DNA from: a virus
Virus record (IMG/VR): IMGVR_UViG_3300036785_000104
Location: 1-33,240 of that record
Direction: 5' to 3' (one strand)
Length of the DNA: 33,240 nt
Positions 13,301 to 22,000 of the stretch are shown piece by piece. The position numbers were made by a program, and so were the translations under genes. The notes beneath the pieces were generated by a model. It had not been told where the DNA came from. It searched no databases and saw nothing but the letters and a program-made list of their open reading frames with translations. Position 1 is the first letter of the stretch. Each line of letters begins with the position of its first letter.

Positions 13301-16300
13301 TTGACGTGCGTGACGTTCACCTTGCCCTTGGGGTTGATGAACGTGTGCGGGATGTCGACCATGCCGCCGCTCGGCGTCTGGACGGTCGTGGTCGCGACGG
13401 GATCCCCGAGCTTCTTGACGTTGTGCTTGTAGACGGTGTGCTTCGCGCCGGTCTTGTCGGTGAACTGCTCGCCGGGCGCGAGGTCCGAGAGCGCGGGGTA
13501 GGACTTGCTGCCGCTCTTGTGCCACAGGTACGGCTGGATCGGCATGTCGGCCATGGTCGGCGGCCCACCGAGCTGCCCGGCCGCGTTGGCACCCGTGGGT
13601 GGCGGTGCCTTGTAGGTGATCGTCGGCTGGCTGGTGAACGGAGTGTCGAGCGGGAGCACGTGCTCGCCGCCGAAGCCCTGGCTCGTGTCCTTGAGCGTGA
13701 TGCTGTTCGGTCCCTTGGCCACGACCTCGTATCCGGTGCCGGGCCCGTAGTCGTACTTGTCGCCGACGTTCAGGTCGTTCAGCGTGCCCAGCGGCGTTGT
13801 CGGGATCGGCGCGGACGGTGGCGTTGGCGGCGTGGGCTCGTCGGGCGGCGGCGGCGCGTGCTCGGGCACGAACCCCTTGTTGACCGTCGAGACGATGCCC
13901 GTGTCGAGGTTCTTGGCCTGGAGGGTGAAGTTGCCCGCCTTCTGGATCTGGAACGTCGCCCCGCCGTCGCCGAAGTAGTCGCCGCCCTTCAGCCCAAGCT
14001 CCCCGATCGACTTGTCGTTCGGGACCATGTGCGGCACGTTGGGCGCCGGGGCCGGTGGCGCGTCGGGGTTCTTGGTGACCAGGATCTGCTTGTGCGGGCC
14101 GTAGAACTTCCAGTCGTAGACCTTGCCGACCGAGCCGTCTTTGTTCAGCTTCTGGATCGGGACCGACGTGGCGCCAGGCTTCGGCGTTTCGAGCACGACG
14201 TACTCGGCTCCCTTGCCGTCGAGCTTGATCTTCATGTGGTGCCCCTTCACCAGGGACGTGGCGAGCTGCACGCCTGGGCCCGGAACGGTCGGCCCCGTGT
14301 GGACGGGCTCTGGTGGGACCTCGCCCGGTCCCGCGTCGGCGAGAGGGATGGCGTTCAGCACCGACTGCGGGACTGCGTGGTGACCGGGATGGTCGGCCTG
14401 GAGCTGGCTGATGACCTCTGACGGCGCCGTCGAGCCGGGCCACGTGTCGCCAGGGTGATCGCTGACGTAGTGCTCGCCGGACGCGGCCTTCCACGCGACC
14501 GGCATGTCGTGGAAGAACAGCCCGGTGCCGTTCTCGGTCGTCTTCTTGATCGACCATGCGCCGTACTGGCCGGGGGTGCCCGACTCGTAGTCCTGGAGCA
14601 TCAGAGAGTTCGGGGAGCCGAACGGGACGGTCGGCCCAGGCGGCGGCTTTACGTTCCAGGTGCCGAGCGCGAAGTTGCCGTGCTGATCCGCGGGCGCTGG
14701 CAGGATCGCGCCGCTCGTCAGGCTCATGCCGGTTGCGCCAGCCGGGCCGTGGCCGAGCATCAGGAACGGCTGGCCAGCAGCGAAGAACGACTGCCCGGCC
14801 GGGATGTCGTGGATGTCCATGCTCTCGCCGGAGTGATCCAGGGTGCTCGGCACGTCAGGCGTCTTCATGAGCGGCGTCAGCACCTCGTCGTCCGGGATGC
14901 TGATCTCGCTACCGCCAACCTCCGTCCAGTGGTCGCCGGTCGGGGCGCTCTTGTAGACGATGGTGCCGTCCCGCCGCTGCGCCAGATCGTTGGGCGAGAA
15001 CGAGTCCGCCGCGGCCGTCACCGGGATCCCGGCGTGCGTTCCGACCGACTGTAGGAACGGCGGCAGCGGGTGCCCGGGGGCCGCTGTGACGGGTGTTGGC
15101 GCCTTCGAGTAGCTGTCCGGAACGGAGAACCCGTGGAACGCCTTCACGGCCGCCATGTCCTCGCTGTGGGCGGATAGGTTGCCGCTGTCGTCGGAGGCGA
15201 GCGCATCGACCACCCACGTCTGCCCGGAGTAGGTGAACTTGTCGCCGGGCGTCAGACCGAGGGTCTTCAACGAGGCGTTGTTGTTCGCCGTCAGCAGGGG
15301 CCCCTCGGTGATCGTCGGCGCGGGGGAGAGCGGTGGGCTGACCTCCGGCGTGACGTCATCGAGCGGCGTGTATGTGCCGGGCTCGGCCTCCTTGACGTGC
15401 AGGTTGCCCTTGGTCGTGTAGAGCTGCTCGCCGTCGGTGACGATGGGGTGCTCGCCCGCCTGCTTGACCTTCCAGAGCTTGCCCTTCTTGTCGTAGAAGT
15501 GCTGGTTGTCCTTGAGCGCGTTCAGCTTGGGATAGACCTGACCCCCGCCGCCCTTGTGCCACTTGTACGCCTGGAGGTCGCCATGCTCGGCCGCGTCCTG
15601 TAGCTCGGACGGCTGGACGGATACGGGCTCGGGCTTGGTCGGCTCGCCCTTACCCAGGTACGTGAACTTCACGCCGCCCTGGCTGCTCATGTTCTGCCCG
15701 ATCCAGGCGTCGGTGCCGCTGTCGTCTTCGAGCTGCCAGCCCACCTCGCCCTGGTGCGTGGACTGGCCCGTGACCGTGTAGTCCGCACCGGCGGGGCCCG
15801 TGTTGATCTTGTCCCCGATCTGGAGGTCGTCGGAGTTCACCTTGTCGCCGGGCTTCCAGGCATCGTGCGGCATCGCGACCGGCGCGCCACCCTTGCCGAC
15901 TAGCGCCGGGTAGCTGATGTTCTTCGATACGCCGGTGACCTCGCCGGTTTCGAGGTTTTTGAGGTGCGTCTTGGTACCGCTGGTGCCGAGCACCATGTAT
16001 GGCGCGACCTTCGCCGGGGAGCCCGACACCAGGTCGCCGGGCGCCATCGCGTTCAGCTTCTGCTTCGCGCCAGGCTCGTAGTCGTCGGGGCGGAACATGC
16101 TGGCAGTCTCGGCCGCGCCGAGTGACGGGAACTTCTGCACATGTCCGCCCGGGGGCTTCGCAGCGACCGTGCCGTCTTTCATCACGTTCGTGACGGTGAA
16201 CTTCACGCCACCGGACGCGAACGTGTCGCCCTTCTGCGGCGTCAGCGTCGGCAACGTCGGCGCCGCGGCCAGCGTGCTGGCAGGCACCGTCTTGGTCGAG

Positions 16301-18789
16301 CCGTCGGGCAACGCGATGTGAACGTCCTTGTTGGGGCCAACGTTCACCGTCTCAACGTTCACGACCAGACCGTTGTGGAGCGCGGGCTCGCCTGCCTTGG
16401 GATCGAACGATGGCCCACCCGCACCGGTCGGCTCCAGCTTCTGCGTCTTCCACAGCGAGTCGACAGTCCCCACGGTGCCGTCAGACAGCGACTCCAGCGT
16501 CGCGAGGCCACCCGTGAGCTTGGTGATCTTCCAGTGGTCGTCATTGACCGCGACCTTGTCGCCCACCTGCATCTGGCCGACCGTCATCGCTGGACCGCTC
16601 GGCGCGAGCGACGCCATATCGTGCTCCAAGACGCGCTCCTGCGGCGGTGGCGGCAGCGGGAAGAACAGCGGCTTACCGTCATCGCCCACGATCAGCTTGG
16701 CCTGAGGCGTCTTGTAACCGCCACCGCCCGGGTTTACGTCATAGTCACCCGAGCCGGTGAGTAGCGGCACGTACTGCACCTCGTTCGGGCCGAGCGCGTC
16801 GTTCGGGATCACCAGGTAGCGCGTGCCCTCCTGCGACCCGCCCTTCGTGATGATCATGCCCGGCTGCGGCTTGCCTTCGGGCCAGTCCGCGAACTTCTTC
16901 TGCTGATCCCACGCCGGATGCCCCGGGTTAGCAGCGAGTGCGTCCTCGATCCCCGCCATCACGTTGTCGGGCGGGATGGCGTAGGTCTTAGCTCCCGCCG
17001 CCTTCTTCAGTTGGAAGTTGGCGTCAACTTGGCCGAGGTCGACCGTGTACGGGTCGTTCGGGTTGAAGTGCTTCTTGAGCGCGTCGGCGACCCAGCCACC
17101 CTGGCCGTTCTTGTTCAGCTTGTCGGTGACCCACTTGAACATCTTGCCCGCCTGGCTCTTGGCACCGCCATAGCCGGGGTCCTGCATTTCGTGGTTCAGG
17201 TAGTAGCCCGCGTGCTTCCCGACCTTCAGCCGGTCGATGTTCGCCAGCTCGCTCTCACCGCTGCCTGATCCCCACCCCTGGCCCAGCAGCGTCTCGAAGA
17301 ACCCCACCTGCCGAACCGGCAACGCGAACACGAACGAGTTCGGTTCACTCCACGAGCCCGTCTTCCACGACGTTGACAGGCCACTCAGGATGGTCGCGTT
17401 GCCGTTGAGCGCCTTCTTGAACACCTCCGCGCCGCCAGCGCGGTGGATCACCGTCATGTCGGGTGAGCCCAGGCGGTTGTAGAGGTCCCACGACAGCAGC
17501 GCGTTCACGTCACCCTCGTACTCCCGAAACCGCTGGTACTTCGCCTGGGCGTTGGCCAGCGCAGCCGGGTTGTTCAGCAGACCATCGAACGCCTTGACAC
17601 CCGACAACTGCCTGCCGGACGTGGAGCCCTTCAGGCTGGAGACCTCCTTCTGGAAGGTACTGACCGCGTCGGGAGGGGCCTCGCCGGTGATCGCGCTCAG
17701 CTTGGACGACCACTGCGAGCCCGACGACGAGATCGGCGGTGGGTGCTTCCCGTTGACCTCCCAAGCGCCGAAGCGCTCCATCACGGCGTTGTAGTAGAGC
17801 TGGTCGGTCCTGCCGAAGTGTGACCACTGCTCGGGGGTGAGCTTGGACAGCGGGCTCGGCTTGATCGCCGGGTCGTGCGTCTCCTCGTGCCGGTCTGCGT
17901 CAACGACAACCGAGTTCTCGTCGGGGATCACCGACTTGGTGCCCTTCTTGAACCCGCTTTTCAGCACGCGAGGCTTGGAGGGTTTTGCCCCCGCCAGCGA
18001 GTTCTCCACATCTCCGACCTTCTTGGTGTCGAATACGCGCGTCTCGGCCTGGTGCACGTCACCCGACGCTTCGTGGGCGATGATCTTGTTACCGGCGACG
18101 TGCGCGATCTCCCACTCGTGGCCGTCCTTGTCGAACCGTTGCCCGACGCGCATGAACTGCCCGGAGATGTTGTGGCCGTTGGCGTCGTGCGAGCCGGGTG
18201 GCCAGCGGGGATGAACCTTGTCGTTCCAGATCGCCTCGCTCAGGACCAGCGCCTCGTCCAACACACGGCTCTTGACCCGGCGCCGTTCGCCGCCAAGCGC
18301 CGCGTCCAGCTCGTCGGGGTCAGGGTCGTGGTCGAGCTGGAAGTCGCCGGGCGGGCTGGAGCTGCCGTTCTCGAACGGGGCCCAGTGCCGGGCGACGTAG
18401 GCGTCCGCGTCGCTGTCGCCGTCCTGCGGTCTGGGCGGGTTCTCGACCTGGGTGGCTCCTCGGGCGCCGTTGCTGCCGAAGCTGTCGAATGCGGACGAGG
18501 CGGTCGGGAACGTGCCGCGCGCGTCGTGCGCCAGGCCGGTCTTGGGGTCGTAGGCGCATGCGTGCTCCAGCGTGGACCCGGTGTAGAGCGCCTTGATCTT
18601 CAGGCCGGGGTAGCGGCGGCACAGGGCAGCGGCGAGCTGCGGGCTGTTGGCTCCGAGATACCCGTCGCCGGTGGCGTCCAGCGGCCCGTCAGCGCGTCCT
18701 GGCACCCACGGCGCGACCTTGGCCGGGAGGTCGAACTGCGGCGCGGCCTCCTCGATCCAGACGGCCCCCGGGTCGATCAGGATGCTCAC
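10381..18789 (-). CDS. Giant ADP-ribosyltransferase/HipA-like kinase polyprotein, 2802 aa
   Basis: Domains in order. Residues 45-92: small domain with HACAYDPKTGLAHDARG. About 193-215: HPRWPPGSHDANGHNISG linker. About 320-530: ADP-ribosyltransferase with Arg450 (VIHRAG), STS at 472-474 and Glu512/Glu514 (GESE), so the R-S-E set looks complete. About 740-2380: many small SH3-like 'GDxF/GDKV' modules and helical segments. About 2390-2610: HipA/PI3K-like kinase with Lys2413, Glu2425, GNWD (Asp2490), Asn2498 and RIDQGG (Asp2510). WHK modules lie at about 1071, 1750 and 2721. GTG at 18789 overlaps the 73-aa gene. It is probably a virion-borne or injected effector, which is inference. Confidence 0.78.
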   Translation of the reverse strand: MSILIDPGAVWIEEAAPQFDLPAKVAPWVPGRADGPLDATGDGYLGANSPQLAAALCRRYPGLKIKALYTGSTLEHACAYDPKTGLAHDARGTFPTASSAFDSFGSNGARGATQVENPPRPQDGDSDADAYVARHWAPFENGSSSPPGDFQLDHDPDPDELDAALGGERRRVKSRVLDEALVLSEAIWNDKVHPRWPPGSHDANGHNISGQFMRVGQRFDKDGHEWEIAHVAGNKIIAHEASGDVHQAETRVFDTKKVGDVENSLAGAKPSKPRVLKSGFKKGTKSVIPDENSVVVDADRHEETHDPAIKPSPLSKLTPEQWSHFGRTDQLYYNAVMERFGAWEVNGKHPPPISSSGSQWSSKLSAITGEAPPDAVSTFQKEVSSLKGSTSGRQLSGVKAFDGLLNNPAALANAQAKYQRFREYEGDVNALLSWDLYNRLGSPDMTVIHRAGGAEVFKKALNGNATILSGLSTSWKTGSWSEPNSFVFALPVRQVGFFETLLGQGWGSGSGESELANIDRLKVGKHAGYYLNHEMQDPGYGGAKSQAGKMFKWVTDKLNKNGQGGWVADALKKHFNPNDPYTVDLGQVDANFQLKKAAGAKTYAIPPDNVMAGIEDALAANPGHPAWDQQKKFADWPEGKPQPGMIITKGGSQEGTRYLVIPNDALGPNEVQYVPLLTGSGDYDVNPGGGGYKTPQAKLIVGDDGKPLFFPLPPPPQERVLEHDMASLAPSGPAMTVGQMQVGDKVAVNDDHWKITKLTGGLATLESLSDGTVGTVDSLWKTQKLEPTGAGGPSFDPKAGEPALHNGLVVNVETVNVGPNKDVHIALPDGSTKTVPASTLAAAPTLPTLTPQKGDTFASGGVKFTVTNVMKDGTVAAKPPGGHVQKFPSLGAAETASMFRPDDYEPGAKQKLNAMAPGDLVSGSPAKVAPYMVLGTSGTKTHLKNLETGEVTGVSKNISYPALVGKGGAPVAMPHDAWKPGDKVNSDDLQIGDKINTGPAGADYTVTGQSTHQGEVGWQLEDDSGTDAWIGQNMSSQGGVKFTYLGKGEPTKPEPVSVQPSELQDAAEHGDLQAYKWHKGGGGQVYPKLNALKDNQHFYDKKGKLWKVKQAGEHPIVTDGEQLYTTKGNLHVKEAEPGTYTPLDDVTPEVSPPLSPAPTITEGPLLTANNNASLKTLGLTPGDKFTYSGQTWVVDALASDDSGNLSAHSEDMAAVKAFHGFSVPDSYSKAPTPVTAAPGHPLPPFLQSVGTHAGIPVTAAADSFSPNDLAQRRDGTIVYKSAPTGDHWTEVGGSEISIPDDEVLTPLMKTPDVPSTLDHSGESMDIHDIPAGQSFFAAGQPFLMLGHGPAGATGMSLTSGAILPAPADQHGNFALGTWNVKPPPGPTVPFGSPNSLMLQDYESGTPGQYGAWSIKKTTENGTGLFFHDMPVAWKAASGEHYVSDHPGDTWPGSTAPSEVISQLQADHPGHHAVPQSVLNAIPLADAGPGEVPPEPVHTGPTVPGPGVQLATSLVKGHHMKIKLDGKGAEYVVLETPKPGATSVPIQKLNKDGSVGKVYDWKFYGPHKQILVTKNPDAPPAPAPNVPHMVPNDKSIGELGLKGGDYFGDGGATFQIQKAGNFTLQAKNLDTGIVSTVNKGFVPEHAPPPPDEPTPPTPPSAPIPTTPLGTLNDLNVGDKYDYGPGTGYEVVAKGPNSITLKDTSQGFGGEHVLPLDTPFTSQPTITYKAPPPTGANAAGQLGGPPTMADMPIQPYLWHKSGSKSYPALSDLAPGEQFTDKTGAKHTVYKHNVKKLGDPVATTTVQTPSGGMVDIPHTFINPKGKVNVTHVNKLSTIVSKPTPAAPGADLAQVDAANAANDFLEGAGHSWPDIQQLHSEAEANVASHKYPSTWSPATTWAQAYTDAYVSTYGEDASTIDMGNSLFQAVKSTGKPAEPTHVQAFAAQTAAQALLNGDVKKMGSAWHTELVGPPQHATMVLYHGHGDEALPVAYSDENGKLHITPTTFKPDINKAVTYLKAQEPGYIAAASHSDLEKEIEAAAGPKPGPTTWADLRVGDLVKTEGSSSAPFKVTGEKGSQWEIESQHDGSKTTIPKDSVLPITVVGHEHVDPQAPLPTPINPQHAKAMRMADEWMKGQHVGPDTIASIHQSVAAFLAENPNFPMGDTYATAIGDKKGMGGLQVSSPWGANSLAENINKATKTTQPTYVSPHELGTGDVFGNDAGGQFKVTAKYPESGKIEFEKTSGAGAPFGTVHYDSPVKYQLISKYEPPTAEANEIPLPQNPAHEKAVNAADEKLLNVVPTSKTANWIHVRAAENRATYPGWSWGEAYAAATHEALPDQTPDELNALLDHIDAKSKGPLPKAEQLPQPTAGPAAGIPDYTSLTNAGANLTITGSAGGTTGAQKATDETGKKWLVKAYQGKQDRVATELLANAVYRAMGHKAADAGVIDTPEGKKLAYPLVDGQVKHWSGTDEAKMKALGQGVMTDALVGNWDFAGLEDDNVLWNGDEPTRIDQGGTFMFRAQGKPKDFGPLPLEVKSLLTGGGQGVKGVSVSEASLRAQAKDIAATMTPEKIDALVDAAPFKDQNMKQTIRENLKARVAWMKAFGDGQHSDMLQGVKLAPSPTPPPTPPPPEAEVTKVAADMPSSAPKFEVGHHVSYATDSGPKTGTITKDVSYSATQHAYQMDNGDKVDEVSIGGKVAKTPEIPKPEPPPPAATGPVSVGEMPINPYLWHKGGGGQTYPQLATLGPGAHFADKNGHEYLVTSNANGVTVAQRIIGGVPGKTVTIPHTFVNKKGKTQPAHVNAG

Positions 18790-19007
18790 TTCGTCTGCTC
18801 GGGAGCCCGGCTATCCCTCGTTCCCGGGCTCGGATGTGGCGGTATGGGAGGGACCACCTCGTCGCGCTCGGGTGGCTCGGAGTCGAGCGGCTCCAGCTTG
18901 TTGGCGTCGAACGTCTTGCCGTGGATGGTGAACGTGCCGTCCTCGTACTTGGGCATGGGCCCGGCGAGGTATTCGGCGCTGTCGGGTGGGATGCGCTTCT
19001 CGGTCAT
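18786..19007 (-). CDS. Hypothetical proline-rich protein, 73 aa
   Basis: Begins MTEKRIPPDSAEYLAGPMPK and continues with a short strand pair (GTFTIHGKTFDANKLEPL), then a Pro/Glu-rich tail. It lies between the two polyprotein genes and overlaps both by 4 bases (ATGA at 19007-19004 and GTGA at 18789-18786), so all three should be translated together. It could be a chaperone or linker for the polyproteins, but nothing in the sequence shows this. Confidence 0.6.
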   Translation of the reverse strand: MTEKRIPPDSAEYLAGPMPKYEDGTFTIHGKTFDANKLEPLDSEPPERDEVVPPIPPHPSPGTRDSRAPEQTK

Positions 19008-22000
19008 GCCTCCGCCTTCGCGACGTGGTCGGCGTATTGCTGCTTGTTCATCACCTTCAGCTCCTGGTCGGGTGGCTTCTCGGCGATCAGCTTGGGCTTG
19101 CCGCGCTCGATGGTCGAGTAGACCTTGACGTGCACGCCCGGCATCTTGGAGATGTCCTCCACGTAGCTCTGGGCGACCGTCCTGTGCTGGCTGCGCAGCA
19201 GCGACTCCGCAACCTTGCGGCCGGTGCGCTCCGCGCGTTTCTTCTCGCGAGCGATGGCCTCGCCCACGGGCACGTGCGCGTATCGAGCCTCAACGTCGTA
19301 GCCCGCGTCGCGTGCCGCGCTCAGCTTCTTGCCGAACTTGCCGACCTTCGAGTTGCCGGTGCCGTCCACGATGACCGGATAGTTGCCCTGCATCGCGAGC
19401 CCGGTCATCAGCTTGGCGAGGTCGCTCGACTCCTCGTGCACCGCCGCCGCGGCGATGTCCTCGCGGCCCATCCCCTTGAGCTGCTTGTACTCGGGCAGCA
19501 TCTCCTTGATGTCGTCGGGGTTGATGTAGACCGCACCCTCAGGGATGTCGAGGTTGGCCTCGGCGTTGGATGCCTGCCCGGCCAACCCCGACTTGCCGGA
19601 CGCTGCACCACCGGCCGTGAAGATCGCCTTGGGCTTGCCGTCGGTGACAGGTCGGGCGTTGGCGAAGAAGTGGTTGACGATGTGCTGGTGGAGGAGCTTT
19701 CGGGCGTCCGTGTACTTGCCGTCCACCTGGTGGATCTTCTGCGTGTCGGTCGCCGCGCCGCTCGCGAGCGCCTGGTAGGCCTCATCGCCGCGCTTGTCAC
19801 CCAACGATCCGAGGATCGCGCTGGCAGGCGTGATGGGCGCAGGCGCGCTCAACTTGGGCGCGTGCGCGCTTGGCCGCGGCACGTGCGCACTTGGCTTCAC
19901 GATCCACTTCCCGCCGCGACCCCGTGGATGCAGCGCCTCCGCGTAGTGCGGCATCGCCGAGACTTCCTCCAGCCGTGTGAGGATGCTGAACGGGACGGTG
20001 TAGCCCTTGCCGCTGTCGAGCTTGACGTTCGCCATGCCCTTCCCGGCGTCGCCGGTCACGGTCGCCTTGTTGCCGTTGACGTCCACGCGGTCGCCCTTTT
20101 TGAAGAACGGCACGCCCTCCTTCGGCAGCTTCGGCTTCAGCCCCGCAATGGTCGTCTGACCCATGACCGACGGCTTCCAGTCGCTCGGGATCCGCGGCGG
20201 GTCGCGGTAGGGCAGCACGAGCCCGTCGAGCTGCGGCACGCCGTCCGGCCCGGTGTGCATGCCGGTGACCTGGACCCGCTGGCCGCGGGGCAGCAGCATG
20301 TCGGGCTCGCCCTTCCCGGCGTCCTCCAGGTGCAGCGCGCGCGCGTCGCCGGGCACGAGTAGCCGCATACGCATCTGACCCCTTGCGTTCGCCATCTCGG
20401 TGTGCGCCCGGATGTACGGCTTCATCGAGAACGCCTTCCCGACCATGCCCTTGTTCGGCGCGCCCGGCGCGCCGACGTAGACGTAGCTGTCGACCGGCGC
20501 TCGGCTGGCCTCCAGGACGGCGTCGAGTCGCTTGGCAAGCTTGCGGTCGTCGTCGGTGAAGTTCTTGCCGCTCGTCAGGCGACCGTCGAGCGTGCGACCC
20601 GCATCGCCCGCGTAGTCCTCCATCGCCTGGCGCTCCTCGGGGTAAATCTCGAAGCCATCCTGCGCGTCGGCGTACTGGGCGCGGGCGTCGGCGCCGGTCG
20701 CAGGCGTCGGCAGGCTCTCGGACCCGGCGGCGAATCGACGCATCCACTCCACCCGTGCCTTGAGCGTCTTGGCTACCTGCTTGCGCTCCTTCGCGTTGGG
20801 GAACGGGGCGCTGTTCGCGAGTTCGTCGATCTTGGCGTTCGTCAGGATCCGGGCGATGTCGCTCGCCTGCTGGCGTAGCTCGTCCTCGCCCTGCGGGACG
20901 GTGCCCGCGGCCTGGCCGCGGGTGCGCATCGTCCAGACCTCCTCGGGCGTGTCCCCGAACTCGTGCTTGCCCTTGGCTCCGTAGCCGAGCGTGTTGCCCA
21001 TGCTCGTACGGACCGGCGTGTTGTCGTCCTTCCAGCGGACGTTCTCGCCGCGCTGGCCGAGGAAGCTGCGGTTGGCCAGCAGCGCGTCGGCCATGTAGCC
21101 CTTGCCGAGCGCCTCGCTGGGGTCGGTGATGTCCTTCGTCTTGCCGTCCACGCCCTGGAATGTGAGCGCCGAGCCCTGCGTCTCGGGCGGGAACGCGTCC
21201 TCGTAGGCGCCGGTGGGGATGGGCTGCTCCAGCAGCGCCTTGAGCACCTCCTGGTCGCGCGGCCGGTTGAGCATCTGCGCGGCCTCGTCGGGCGTGACCG
21301 TCTTGATCGCCTGCGTCTCATCGCTCGGAGTTGCCTCGCCGCCGGTGCGGACGCCGACGTAGTAGCGGCTGACGCCCGTGTCGCCCTTGAAGTCGCCCAC
21401 GACTCCGGTGATATGCGCGTGCAGCCCGGTCTCCTCCCACAGCTCCTTGTGCGCGTTCTGCTGCGGCGTGAGCGCAGGCTCGACGCCGCCCTTCGGGAAC
21501 GTGTGGATGTAGCCGCCGTAGTGGTTGCGCGGCTCAATCAGCGTCATCCGGCCGTCGGGCTCGCGGAGGATGACGCCGGTCGAGATGCGATCACTGGGCT
21601 TCGCGTCGATGGGTGGCTCGTTCGGCAGGTCCTCGGCTCGCTGCTCGAAGTCGGGCTCGGGCGCGGTCTTGACGTGGCCCATGGTCGGTACGTCCACGCC
21701 GAGCGTCCGGTAGACGGCGTTGGAGAGCAGCTCGCTGGCGACCTGTGAGCGGTCGCCGCCGTGGTCCTTGACGATGTACGTGTCGCCGCCGTGACGCGCC
21801 TTGATGTGATCGGCACCGAACGCGGGCGGGAGCTTGAGCTTGAGCGGGATGTGGCCGAAGCTCGGGATCGGACCCTGCTTGTCGGGCTCGGGCACGTCGC
21901 CGCCGAGGATCGTTTCGCCCTCCGGCTTCGGGCCGCTGACGACTGTGCTCTCCGGCGACAGCTCGGGCATGTGAGGGTCGGGCTTCGGCATCTTCGGGGG

